This document shows, in pieces, positions 9,366 through 16,949 of a stretch of 36,013 bases of DNA. Every line of letters starts with the position of its first letter. Position 1 is the first letter of the stretch. This DNA is from an uncultured SAR86 cluster bacterium (GTDB lineage: Bacteria; Pseudomonadota; Gammaproteobacteria; Magnimaribacterales; D2472), in contig CALSQM010000009.1 of NCBI GenBank assembly GCA_943788515.1, positions 1 through 36,013 on the forward strand, in the 5' to 3' direction. Both the position numbers and the translations under genes were made by a program. The notes below the pieces were generated by a model. That model did no database searches and was not told the DNA's origin. It saw only the letters and a list, made by a program, of their open reading frames with translations.

Positions 9366-9442
9366 GTTATGACTCAAAAGAGCACATTCTCCGAAATATT
9401 TGCTATGAAACTAATTAATGGAATTTTACAGAATATAAAATA

Positions 9443-9847
9443 TTAAGTTTCTGAAGTTTCGTGACAATCACAGTTTAATTTTTTACAGACATCATAGTTT
9501 TTATAATGACAAGTAATTACCATGAGCGAGCCCAGGATCGTTAAAATTAGTTCTGCATTTTCACCAATACTTTCTCCAATTAGAAGCGCTGAAATAAGAA
9601 TAGTTAATCCAGCAATGCCAGTATAAATAATAGAGTTGTTTGAATGATTTTTATATCCCAAGCTAATTGCGAAGATGCTAACCGGAATTGTTAGAAGCAA
9701 TATAGCTTTATGAATGATCTCACTTTCCAGAGTTAAGGCCAAAGAGCTATATGACACTACTATTAAGGATGGAGCAAATAAACAATGTATCATGCAAATT
9801 GCTGAAAACGATATTGCAAATTTATCTGATGTAAGTTGTGATTTCAT
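9443..9847 (-). CDS. MerC-type metal-transport membrane protein
   Basis: This 134-residue protein looks like the MerC family of small inner-membrane metal transport proteins: about four hydrophobic segments, and in the first one the CxxHC metal motif (Cys18, His21, Cys22 in CMIHC). The C-terminal tail is a second Cys/His cluster (CHYKNYDVCKKLNCDCHE). MerC proteins were described in mercury resistance, but there is no merR, merA or merP here. The gene follows the His-rich, ZnuD-like receptor on the same strand, so a role in moving zinc or another soft metal is more likely. A terminator hairpin separates it from the receptor, and TATAAT almost abuts its ATG. Function is inferred from motif and context. 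Confidence 0.75.
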   Translation of the reverse strand: MKSQLTSDKFAISFSAICMIHCLFAPSLIVVSYSSLALTLESEIIHKAILLLTIPVSIFAISLGYKNHSNNSIIYTGIAGLTILISALLIGESIGENAELILTILGSLMVITCHYKNYDVCKKLNCDCHETSET

Positions 9848-9852
9848 AATTA

Positions 9853-9892
9853 TAAAAAAAACCCCCCAAACCTTATTTAAAGTCTAGGGGGT
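9853..9892 (-). terminator. Terminator after the His-rich receptor gene
   Basis: On the minus strand ACCCCC (9887-9892) pairs with GGGGGT (9861-9866) around a 20-base AT-rich loop and is followed by a run of T (9853-9860). The C/G runs stand out strongly from the AT-rich surroundings. It lies between the receptor stop (9917) and the merC-like start (9847), so it should end or attenuate the receptor transcript before that gene. Confidence 0.75.
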
Positions 9893-9916
9893 CTATATTA
9901 ATTGAAAAAATTTAAT

Positions 9917-12151
9917 TTAGTAAGTTAAATTAAATTTAATTCCATAATTTCTTCCGGGAAGTGGCACTTCATTTTTAACAAATGATGCATGGTTTCTAGC
10001 TACCTCATTAAGTAAGTTTTTACCAAATAATGTTACTTTAAGGTTGCTGTTGCCTTTTAGATTAAATGTTTTAGTTACCCTTGTATCTAACATTTGATAT
10101 GCATCAGTTGTAGATTCGCCTTCGCCAAAGTCATTTTGTTTAGCTACATCTTTAAGATTAAGTTTATAGACTAAACCTTCTTGCTCGTATGACAATGAAT
10201 ATACATTTCTTGATGGATTTATTCTTGGGACATTATGTCCATCAGCAAACTTAGCATTTACAACATCTCTGCCAAAAGACAACTTGAGTTGCCCTGCACC
10301 AAGATCAATAGTTCTTCCAAATTCTATTTCATATCCATCGAATTCCGCATCTTCTTGAACATAATTCGCATGTATTAAGTTTCCATGACCATGGTCATCT
10401 TCATCTTCATGATGCTCATCTTCGTCTTCATGATGCTCATCTTCATCTTCATGATGTTCATCTCCATGCATTTCATGATCATCATCCTCATCCATTAGAG
10501 TGATGTAGTTATCGACATCATTAATATAAAAATTTGCATAGCCAAAGTAGTCACCATTATCAAAGTTAAATGAAATATCAAAATTATTCGATGTTTCACT
10601 GCTCAATGTTGGGTCACCAACTTCAAATCTGCCTGTGGCCAAATGAGGGCCATTCATAAATAATTCAGTAACTGAAGGCATTCTTTCTACACTAGAAAAA
10701 CCTAAATTTATATCCAAACTATCAGTAAGATCTCTGCCAATACTTACAGCAAAACTATTTGTGTTTTCATCAATATTGTAGCTATCTATATCACCATGAT
10801 CTTCATCTGTAACAGTTCCTGATCTATCCACTTGATCTATCCTAATACCAAAATCAAGATGAAATGGATCAAAATCTTTACCTAAAAAGTAACCAAGCGT
10901 TAGCACTTCATTACTTGCAGGATTCATAAATGATTCTTCTCCAAAAATTGAAGTATTTTCTTCAACAAAATTGAATGATAATTTTTGAGTTAGGCTATCA
11001 TTTGATAAATCAAAGATCGCACCATACTCAGTAGCGCTATTTAAAAAATTTGTTGGAGTATGCTCTTCATGTTCTTCTTCATCCTCATGCTCTTCATGGC
11101 CTTCTTCTTCAGCATGAGCTTCAGTTAAGACATAATCAGTATCCCTATAGGTGTAGTCTACTTTTTTAACTAAATTTCCATTAATATTGTATGACCCTTT
11201 GATTGTAAAGCTTTCGGAATCAGTAGTTGAAAATATTCTTTCCTCTTCGTGCTCTTCCTCGTCACTATGCTCATCACCATGATCATCATCATGATCATCA
11301 CCATGTTCGTCACCATGCTCATCTCCATGCTCATCACCATGAAAAGGAATACCATAAACACTTTTGAGGCTATCTACAGAAAGTCCAACGTAACCCCAGT
11401 CTCCTACCTTTGAAATTCCAAATTTAGCTGCCTCAACTGCAAAATCAGAATTGTTAAGATACCCAAGGTTTTCTTCATGCTCTTCATGCCCCTCTTCATG
11501 ACCCTCTTCATGTTCTTCTTCATGAAGAATAGCTCCATTAGGAATATCATAGTTACCAAATTCAGTATTTTTATATCCAAAATTTACATTAAAACCATTA
11601 ATGTTTCTTTTGAGATTAACAAATTCAGAACTTCCACCATTCACAGATTGAGTCTCATATCCTATTTTTACTTCTGGGATTTCAAAATTCATGGCAGCAA
11701 TACAGTCATCAACTACGTTGATTATTCCTCCAATTGTTCCATTTGCATAAAGTAAAGAGGATGGACCTTTAACTATCTCTATTTGTTGAATGTCATTTAA
11801 ATCAACATCATTTAAGTGATCAGCACCAAGCCCTGATACGTCTCTATTGACCATTCCATTTTTGAGAATCTTTACTTTTGGACCTGACATTCCTCTTATT
11901 ATTGGCTGCCCAACAGCAGATCCATAATCCGCTATGAATATTCCTAGCAATCCATCAATTGCATCACCTAGACTTGTTGTTGCATCATCAACAATCTCAT
12001 CCCCATTAATAACATATAGAGGGTTAGTAATTTGAGTGGTATCTATCAAAGCAGATGTAACCACTATTTCTTCAACATCTTGTGCAATAATTGCAGACGT
12101 AAACATCGATGATGTTGTCATAACAATAAATGCGTTAAAAAATTTGTTCAT
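9917..12151 (-). CDS. ZnuD-like TonB-dependent receptor with His/Asp/Glu-rich segments
   Basis: This 744-residue outer-membrane receptor has a signal peptide ending near Ala23, a TonB box (VEEIVVTSALI), a plug domain (GQPIIRGMSGPKVKILKNG; IEIVKGPSSLLYANGTIGGIINVVD) and a beta-barrel ending in the typical aromatic residue (GIKFNLTY). Four segments are extraordinarily rich in His, Asp and Glu, near residues 208-227, 270-304, 342-364 and 554-587 (for example HGDEHGDEHGDD and HHEDEDEHHEDED). Such loops are known in zinc receptors of the ZnuD type, so zinc is the best guess; nickel, cobalt or copper remain possible. A strong AAGGAG Shine-Dalgarno lies five bases before the ATG, just downstream of a heptanucleotide repeat. 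The gene follows a small secreted His/Cys protein. Confidence 0.9.
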   Translation of the reverse strand: MNKFFNAFIVMTTSSMFTSAIIAQDVEEIVVTSALIDTTQITNPLYVINGDEIVDDATTSLGDAIDGLLGIFIADYGSAVGQPIIRGMSGPKVKILKNGMVNRDVSGLGADHLNDVDLNDIQQIEIVKGPSSLLYANGTIGGIINVVDDCIAAMNFEIPEVKIGYETQSVNGGSSEFVNLKRNINGFNVNFGYKNTEFGNYDIPNGAILHEEEHEEGHEEGHEEHEENLGYLNNSDFAVEAAKFGISKVGDWGYVGLSVDSLKSVYGIPFHGDEHGDEHGDEHGDDHDDDHGDEHSDEEEHEEERIFSTTDSESFTIKGSYNINGNLVKKVDYTYRDTDYVLTEAHAEEEGHEEHEDEEEHEEHTPTNFLNSATEYGAIFDLSNDSLTQKLSFNFVEENTSIFGEESFMNPASNEVLTLGYFLGKDFDPFHLDFGIRIDQVDRSGTVTDEDHGDIDSYNIDENTNSFAVSIGRDLTDSLDINLGFSSVERMPSVTELFMNGPHLATGRFEVGDPTLSSETSNNFDISFNFDNGDYFGYANFYINDVDNYITLMDEDDDHEMHGDEHHEDEDEHHEDEDEHHEDEDDHGHGNLIHANYVQEDAEFDGYEIEFGRTIDLGAGQLKLSFGRDVVNAKFADGHNVPRINPSRNVYSLSYEQEGLVYKLNLKDVAKQNDFGEGESTTDAYQMLDTRVTKTFNLKGNSNLKVTLFGKNLLNEVARNHASFVKNEVPLPGRNYGIKFNLTY
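10396..10458 (-). repeat. Three 21-bp tandem repeats coding His/Glu/Asp segment
   Basis: Three adjacent 21-bp units (10396-10416, 10417-10437, 10438-10458) differ at only two positions and encode repeated HHEDEDE in the receptor. Being a multiple of three, gain or loss of units would change the length of the metal-binding segment without breaking the frame. Confidence 0.88.
11270..11341 (-). repeat. Six 12-bp tandem repeats coding HGDE-like units
   Basis: Six adjacent 12-bp units with consensus CTCATCACCATG on the plus strand encode HGDE/HGDD/HDDD units in the second His-rich segment of the receptor. The units are imperfect. The in-frame period allows length variation in the protein. Confidence 0.85.
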
Positions 12152-12170
12152 ATGAACTCCTTAAAAAAAA

Positions 12171-12212
12171 TTAAAAATTAAAAATTAAAAATTAAAAATT
12201 AAAAATTAAAAA
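12171..12212 (-). repeat. Heptanucleotide tandem repeat (TTAAAAA)6 upstream of the receptor
   Basis: Six perfect copies of TTAAAAA fill most of the 62-base gap between the small His/Cys protein gene and the receptor ATG. The tract begins right after the stop codon of the former and ends about 20 bases before the start of the latter. The Shine-Dalgarno AAGGAG lies between the tract and the ATG. The unit is seven bases long, so copy-number change would alter spacing in any promoter or leader. It is also a run of A-tracts that could bend DNA. Confidence 0.93.
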
Positions 12213-12213
12213 T

Positions 12214-12486
12214 TTAAGTTTTTGGTGGAGCTCTTGATTTGAAATTATAAAAATACGGGGAAAAGAAATTCTCTTCTATTTCATCTGATTTTGTTTCTAA
12301 TAATAATACTTTGGCTACTTTTAGTTGAGTTTCTGCAGTATCTAGAGTTTTATTTTCGCAGAACTCACATTCAACTGATGAATGTACGTCTTCGAAATGG
12401 TCGTGTATAAGAGGCTCAGATGAAATGGCAGCAACAAATAGAAAGCTTGCTGCAAAAGTAATTATATTTTTATTAAGCCTTTTCAT
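12214..12486 (-). CDS. Small secreted His/Cys-rich protein, putative metal binding
   Basis: A 90-residue protein with a signal peptide (NIITFAASFLFVAAISS) and a compact cluster of possible metal ligands just after it: HDH (His28, His30), His35 and CEFC (Cys40, Cys43). It ends in SRAPPKT. The pattern of short exported protein, Cys pair and C-terminal RAPP resembles the poorly characterised DUF2946-type proteins near metal receptors, but I cannot assign it firmly. It starts four bases after the alcohol dehydrogenase stop and is followed by the repeat tract and the His-rich receptor, so it is likely co-transcribed with both. A periplasmic metal-chaperone role is inference from ligands and context. 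Confidence 0.72.
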   Translation of the reverse strand: MKRLNKNIITFAASFLFVAAISSEPLIHDHFEDVHSSVECEFCENKTLDTAETQLKVAKVLLLETKSDEIEENFFSPYFYNFKSRAPPKT

Positions 12487-12489
12487 ATT

Positions 12490-13545
12490 TTAATGCTTTA
12501 AACAAACCAATCCTGGTATCTTACCAGCTTTGAGGTCAGCGATAGTATCATTAGCTGATGATATATGTCTAGCTTCAACTGGAACGGGTTCAATCTTTCC
12601 TGCTCTAACAAGATCCATCAACTCTTTCATCTCTTGAATACTTCCAAGATAAGAGCCTTGCAAAACTCTAGATGTAAAAGTCATTAGCGGAAGCTGAACT
12701 TCAAATTTACCGCCAAGCATTCCTACAAGGATATACAGCCCATTTTTATTAAATCCAAATAAATCATACCCAAATCGAATAGATGCCTCAGCGCCAACAT
12801 AATCAATAACAGTAGTGGCTCCTCCATCAGTTAGATCCATAATTCTTTTTTTTGCATCTTCGTGAGAAGAATTAATAACCTCAGAAGCTCCAGCAGCCTT
12901 TGCAATCTCAAGTTTTGAATCATCAATATCTACTACAATTGGACTAACATTAAATGCAGCCTTTGCAATTTTGAGAGCTAGTAAGCCTAACCCACCCGCA
13001 CTAATAATTACTAATTTTTTGTCGTTAGCCTTAAGGTTTGCTTTTTTTAATGAACTATATGCAGTAAGCCCCCTGCAAGCGTAACTTCCAGCAAGGTCAT
13101 CGGGAGTATCTCCTGCATCAAAAAGGTATCTTGAATGCTTTACAAGAACATATTCACCGTAACCACCATCTATGGAAACGCCTATATTTTGTGCGGTAAA
13201 TGGCCCGCACTCGTGCTCATTATCTTCTTTACAAGCTTCACATTCTCCGCAGCCTATCCATGGGTATACTACAAATTTTTTACCAACCTCAATGTTGCTA
13301 ACATTTTGACCAACAGACACCACCTCACCAAAAACCTCATGACCCATTGCAAGAGGCTGAACAAGCCTAGAGGCCATTTTTTTCCCATTACCAATGTCAA
13401 AAAAACCTTCATGAATATGTATGTCTGTATGGCAGACTCCGCAAGCAATGGTTTTAATAAGAACTTGATCACCTTCAGGAGTAGGAGTGGTTAATTCAAC
13501 TTCCTTGATTGGCTCAGCATTTTCAAAAACTTGATAAGATTTCAT
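12490..13545 (-). CDS. Zinc-dependent alcohol dehydrogenase (MDR superfamily)
   Basis: This 351-residue medium-chain dehydrogenase would oxidise an alcohol or reduce an aldehyde with NAD(P) in the cytoplasm. The catalytic zinc site is seen in CGVCHTD (Cys38) and GHE (His69, Glu70). The structural zinc has all four cysteines (Cys99, 102, 105, 113). The Rossmann fold contains ISAGGLGLLALKIAKA and the acidic VVDID that favours NAD. Length is normal. The ATG at 13545 has an AAGGA Shine-Dalgarno. It is first in a likely unit with the small His/Cys protein and the His-rich receptor. Whether that is functional or simply shared transcription of a zinc enzyme is unclear, and the substrate cannot be told. 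Confidence 0.9.
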   Translation of the reverse strand: MKSYQVFENAEPIKEVELTTPTPEGDQVLIKTIACGVCHTDIHIHEGFFDIGNGKKMASRLVQPLAMGHEVFGEVVSVGQNVSNIEVGKKFVVYPWIGCGECEACKEDNEHECGPFTAQNIGVSIDGGYGEYVLVKHSRYLFDAGDTPDDLAGSYACRGLTAYSSLKKANLKANDKKLVIISAGGLGLLALKIAKAAFNVSPIVVDIDDSKLEIAKAAGASEVINSSHEDAKKRIMDLTDGGATTVIDYVGAEASIRFGYDLFGFNKNGLYILVGMLGGKFEVQLPLMTFTSRVLQGSYLGSIQEMKELMDLVRAGKIEPVPVEARHISSANDTIADLKAGKIPGLVCLKH

Positions 13546-13555
13546 AGTTCCTTAA

Positions 13556-13584
13556 ATTGTATTTAATTATTAGTATAAATGAAA
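13556..13584 (-). promoter_or_regulatory. Putative promoter of the alcohol dehydrogenase unit
   Basis: On the minus strand TTTCAT (13579-13584) and TACAAT (13556-13561) are 17 bases apart, with the expected start a few bases before the AAGGA Shine-Dalgarno and ATG of the dehydrogenase. It shares the 82-base divergent gap with the amidohydrolase promoter. Confidence 0.5.
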
Positions 13585-13592
13585 AATTTCTT

Positions 13593-13621
13593 TTTACAGT
13601 TCAAGGCTATATAGATATACT
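13593..13621 (+). promoter_or_regulatory. Promoter of the amidohydrolase pair, probably leaderless
   Basis: TTTACA (13593-13598) and TATACT (13616-13621) are 17 bases apart, a good sigma70-type pair. The -10 box ends six bases before the ATG at 13628, so transcription should begin at or next to the start codon, and no Shine-Dalgarno is present. The spacing matches that seen at coaE. Confidence 0.62.
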
Positions 13622-13627
13622 TTTGTG

Positions 13628-15019
13628 ATGCACACAACAAATATCAAACTAATTTTATTAATAGCTCTAACCTCGATATCAAATATATCTTATGCTGAAA
13701 AAGCACCTTTTGAATCATCTTATGAGCCATTACCTTACACAAATACAATATTTAGAAACGCCAATATCTATGATGGAGAAGGTAATGAGTTTTCTGAAAC
13801 TGATTTATTAATCAAAGACGGCAAAATTATAGCAATGGGCGCTGACCTGCCAGGCTCATCTGAATTTATAGAGGTGGATGCATCTGGAAAATGGATAACA
13901 CCAGGTATTATTGATATCCATTCTCATATGGGTGTTTATTCAGCCCCAAGTGTATCTTCAAGTTCTGATGGGAATGAGTCTACAAGTCCTGTTACAGCTG
14001 ATGTATGGGCGGAGCATTCAATTTGGACTCAAGATCCACAGTTTGCATTAGCTTTAAAAGGTGGTGTAACCACTTTCCATGTTTTACCTGGCTCAGCAAA
14101 TCTTATTGGAGGAAGGGGTGTTACTGCTAAAAATGTTCAAAGAAACACTATAAATTCAATGAAATTTCCAAACGCACCTCATACATTAAAGATGGCATGT
14201 GGAGAAAACCCGAAGAGAGTTTACGGTAATAGAAAACAGGCACCATCGACTAGAATGGGAAATATTGCAGGATATAGAAAGGCCTGGATAGAGGCTGAAT
14301 CTTATTTAAGCCGTCTTGTTGAATACGATTCAAAGTCTGACGAGGCAAAAGAAATAGGGTATAAGCCTAAAAGAGATTTAGAGCTAGAAACTCTCGCAGG
14401 GGTTTTAAGAGGTGAGATTTTAGTTCATAACCACTGCTATAGAGCAGATGAAATGGCGATGATGATTGATGTTGCAAAAGAGTTTAATTACAAGATTACA
14501 GCATTTCATCATGCGGTAGAAGCATACAAAATTGCTGATTTATTGGCTGAAAATAATATTTGTGCAGCTTTATGGGCAGATTGGTGGGGCTTTAAACATG
14601 AGGCTTATGATATGGTGCAAGCAAATGTGGCTATTGTTGATCAGGCTAAAAATGGGACTGGGTGCGCCATAGTTCACTCAGATAGTGAAATAGGGATCCA
14701 GCATCTTAATCAAGAGGCGTCAAAAGCCCTTTCAGCAGGTATTAAAGCTGGGTATAACATATCTAAAGCAAGAGCAATGAATTGGATTACAAGCAATCCT
14801 GCGAAAGCGGCTGGAATATATAAAGAAACTGGATCACTTAAAGTAGGAAAAAATGCCGATGTTGTTCTTTGGTCTAAAAACCCCTTTAGCGTCTATGCTC
14901 TTGCTGAAAAAGTTTATATAGATGGAGCTATAGCTTTTGATAAAAATAAAGAACTTTTACCACATTCAGATTTTGATATCGGAATACTAAACCCAACAAA
15001 AAATAGGATACAAGAATAA
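13628..15019 (+). CDS. Secreted amidohydrolase (imidazolonepropionase-like family)
   Basis: This protein of about 463 residues has a signal peptide (LILLIALTSISNISYA) and the layout of imidazolonepropionase-like amidohydrolases: an N-terminal small beta domain (FRNANIYDGEGNEF...LLIKDGKIIAMG), then TPGIIDIHSHMG with the HxH metal ligands His98 and His100. Further His-rich strand ends follow (LVHNHCYRADE, TAFHHAVEA), then VHSDSE with the conserved Asp, and the closing GSLKVGKNADVVLWSKNPF. It should be an active periplasmic metal hydrolase, perhaps a peptidase- or lactamase-like enzyme; the substrate is unknown. I use the ATG at 13628 rather than the adjacent GTG at 13625 because of the promoter spacing. 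It overlaps the next gene by one base (TAATG), so the two are coupled. Confidence 0.88.
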   Translation: MHTTNIKLILLIALTSISNISYAEKAPFESSYEPLPYTNTIFRNANIYDGEGNEFSETDLLIKDGKIIAMGADLPGSSEFIEVDASGKWITPGIIDIHSHMGVYSAPSVSSSSDGNESTSPVTADVWAEHSIWTQDPQFALALKGGVTTFHVLPGSANLIGGRGVTAKNVQRNTINSMKFPNAPHTLKMACGENPKRVYGNRKQAPSTRMGNIAGYRKAWIEAESYLSRLVEYDSKSDEAKEIGYKPKRDLELETLAGVLRGEILVHNHCYRADEMAMMIDVAKEFNYKITAFHHAVEAYKIADLLAENNICAALWADWWGFKHEAYDMVQANVAIVDQAKNGTGCAIVHSDSEIGIQHLNQEASKALSAGIKAGYNISKARAMNWITSNPAKAAGIYKETGSLKVGKNADVVLWSKNPFSVYALAEKVYIDGAIAFDKNKELLPHSDFDIGILNPTKNRIQE

Positions 15020-16284
15020 TGATAAATAAAAATATATTCTTTTTAGCACTTCTTATTGTTGGTGCTAATTCAATTATTGCTCAAAGTATCGTTATAAAAA
15101 ATGCGACCATATATAACGGGCTAGATAACAGCCCATTTACAGGAAATATCCTTATAGAAGATGGCTTAATCAAAAAAGTGTCAGAGTCATTGATACAAGG
15201 AGACAAGGTCATAGATGTAAATGGAAAAATTGTTACACCTGGGTTTATAGCCCCTGGGACAGAAATAGGGATCGTAGAAATTGGCTCATTAAGCGTTACT
15301 AGAGATGACGAATCTAATATTTACAATATTGGGTTTAGTATTCACGATGCTTTTAATCCAAATTCAACATTGATACCGTGGAATAGATCAAATGGCATAA
15401 CGTCTGCTATTACTCTTCCAAGAAATACCTCAAGCCCTATTGGTGGCCTTGGGTCTTTCTTTGTTTTAGATAGCAATCTGAATGTTGATAGCAAGCAGGA
15501 TATGGTTATGATTGGAAGAATAGGTGGCAGTGGGTCATCATCAAGATCTGAAATGCTTTCATTAACAGATGATATTTTATCTTTTGCATCATCTATATCT
15601 TCTAAAGATATAAGAACTAACTTAGACATAGATTCGTTAATTGATTCTTCGTCCATTGCAGACTATCTAGAACTTAAACCAAGAGATATCAAAGCTTTAT
15701 ACAAACTAGCTAATGAAAATTTACCTTTAATAATAAAGTCAAACAGGGCATCAGATATTCTCAAGCTTATTGAGCTAAAGAAAAAATATAATCTTAATTT
15801 GATAATAATGGGCGCCCAAGAAGCTACCTTAGTTGCTAATCAAATAGCAGATTCGAAAATACCTTTAATTATTAATCCTATAAATAATATACCTAATTCT
15901 TTTGACGAATTAGCTGCAAACAAAAATTTATCAAGCAGACTTGAAAATGCAGGGGTCTTGATGATGTTTAACTATGGCAGTCATAACTCACACCTTATGA
16001 GGCAAGGAGCTGGTATTGCTGTAGCTAATGGCATGTCATATGGCGGCGCAATAAGAGCTTTAACAAGTAATGTAGCCTCTTCATTTAATTTAGAGAATAG
16101 AGGAAGTATAAGTCCAGGCAAAGCTGCTGATTTAGTCATTTGGGAGGCTGACCCTCTTGAGCCATCAAGCATGCCTGAGAAAGTATTTATTAATGGTATA
16201 GATATGGATCTTACTACAAGGTCAACTAGACTAAGAGATAGGTACACTAGGAATCTTGATAAGCCAAATACCTATAGAGACTAA
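15019..16284 (+). CDS. Secreted amidohydrolase-like protein without the HxH metal motif
   Basis: This 421-residue protein has a signal peptide (FFLALLIVGANSIIAQS) and the same fold markers as its upstream neighbour: IVIKNATIYNG at the start, VNGKIVTPGF, and the closing GSISPGKAADLVIWEADPL. Where active members have HxH after TPGFID, this one reads TPGFIAPGTEIG (from residue 73), so both metal-binding histidines are missing. The usual HSD near the end is replaced by NYGSHNSH. It is therefore probably not a metal hydrolase by itself. Tight coupling to the intact paralogue (one-base overlap) suggests a partner subunit, but that is inference. It ends six bases before a convergent tRNA gene, with no terminator visible. 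Confidence 0.82.
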   Translation: MINKNIFFLALLIVGANSIIAQSIVIKNATIYNGLDNSPFTGNILIEDGLIKKVSESLIQGDKVIDVNGKIVTPGFIAPGTEIGIVEIGSLSVTRDDESNIYNIGFSIHDAFNPNSTLIPWNRSNGITSAITLPRNTSSPIGGLGSFFVLDSNLNVDSKQDMVMIGRIGGSGSSSRSEMLSLTDDILSFASSISSKDIRTNLDIDSLIDSSSIADYLELKPRDIKALYKLANENLPLIIKSNRASDILKLIELKKKYNLNLIIMGAQEATLVANQIADSKIPLIINPINNIPNSFDELAANKNLSSRLENAGVLMMFNYGSHNSHLMRQGAGIAVANGMSYGGAIRALTSNVASSFNLENRGSISPGKAADLVIWEADPLEPSSMPEKVFINGIDMDLTTRSTRLRDRYTRNLDKPNTYRD

Positions 16285-16289
16285 GTAAT

Positions 16290-16365
16290 TGGTGCCGGCA
16301 CCAAGAGTCGAACTCGGGACCTACTGATTACAAATCAGTTGCTCTACCAACTGAGCTATACCGGC
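16290..16365 (-). tRNA. tRNA-Thr (anticodon TGT)
   Basis: On the minus strand a complete cloverleaf is seen: acceptor GCCGGTA/TGCCGGC, D-arm GCTCAGTTGGTAGAGC, anticodon loop TTTGTAA with anticodon TGT, T-arm GAGTTCGACTC, discriminator A and an encoded CCA. TGT reads ACA/ACG threonine codons. It lies 22 bases after msrA on the same strand and is inverted relative to the tRNA-Tyr/tRNA-Thr pair that precedes tuf. Confidence 0.96.
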
Positions 16366-16375
16366 AAAAAAAAAC

Positions 16376-16381
16376 ATTATA
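16376..16381 (-). promoter_or_regulatory. Possible -10 box for tRNA-Thr(TGT)
   Basis: TATAAT on the minus strand lies 10 bases before the tRNA 5' end, in the 22-base gap after msrA. No good -35 hexamer is present at the right distance, so the tRNA may also be cut from the birA-msrA transcript. Confidence 0.35.
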
Positions 16382-16387
16382 TACAAA

Positions 16388-16945
16388 TTAATCGTTTGGG
16401 AAAGAACAATTTGTTCCACCAAGACCACAATAGCCATTTGGATTTTTTGCAAGATACTGTTGATGATATTCTTCAGCAAGAAAATACTCTGGACTTAAAG
16501 CTATTTCTGTAGTTATTTCACCATAACCATTTGTTTTAAGAATTTCTTGATACTGCGTCTTACTTTCTAAGCTAATTTTAAGGTCTTCTTCAGATGAACA
16601 ATATATAACTGACCTATACTGAGTGCCTTTATCATTTCCTTGCCTCATACCTTGAGTTGGGTCATGACATACCCAAAAAACTTTTAATAATTGTTTAAGA
16701 GAAATCTTATTGATGTCATAAACTACCTCAACAACTTCTGCATGATTAGTATTTTTGTAACAAACATCTTCATATGAAGGGTTTTTAGTGTTACCACCTG
16801 CATAACCAACAGTTGTTATATTTACTTCAGGAATCTGCCAAAACTTTCTTTCAACACCCCAAAAGCATCCAGCGCCAAACAAGATTTTGTTATTGTCTTG
16901 AATATAATCTTCTAAAAGATTTAATCCATTAATGTAATGTTTCAT
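16388..16945 (-). CDS. msrA: Peptide-methionine (S)-S-oxide reductase MsrA
   Basis: This 185-residue protein is MsrA, which reduces methionine S-sulfoxide in proteins and repairs oxidative damage, normally recharged by thioredoxin. The active site FGAGCFWG carries the catalytic Cys27. The family blocks VGYAGG, NHAEVVEV, HDPTQGMRQGNDKGTQYRS and the EYHQQYL segment follow. Recycling cysteines appear near the end in GYCGLGGTNCSF. No MsrB domain is fused. It starts four bases after the birA stop, so the two form a unit. Confidence 0.96.
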   Translation of the reverse strand: MKHYINGLNLLEDYIQDNNKILFGAGCFWGVERKFWQIPEVNITTVGYAGGNTKNPSYEDVCYKNTNHAEVVEVVYDINKISLKQLLKVFWVCHDPTQGMRQGNDKGTQYRSVIYCSSEEDLKISLESKTQYQEILKTNGYGEITTEIALSPEYFLAEEYHQQYLAKNPNGYCGLGGTNCSFPND

Positions 16946-16949
16946 TTAA

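Noticed and set aside
9366-9377. TTG start of the first TonB receptor 12 bases upstream
   Set aside because: The ATG at 9365 leads directly into the signal peptide; the TTG start would put four extra residues in front without a well-placed Shine-Dalgarno.
9443-9847. Mercury resistance operon
   Set aside because: Only a MerC-like protein is present; no merR, merT, merP or merA. The neighbouring His-rich receptor points to another metal.
10396-11341. Repeats as a CRISPR array
   Set aside because: Units are 12 or 21 bp, directly adjacent without spacers, and encode His/Asp/Glu residues in an intact receptor frame.
11170-11361. Met-rich and Phe/Met-rich reading frames opposite or out of frame with the His-rich receptor (also 11477-11755)
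   Set aside because: They arise from the CAT/GAT-rich repeats read in other frames and have no homology, start signal or plausible composition.
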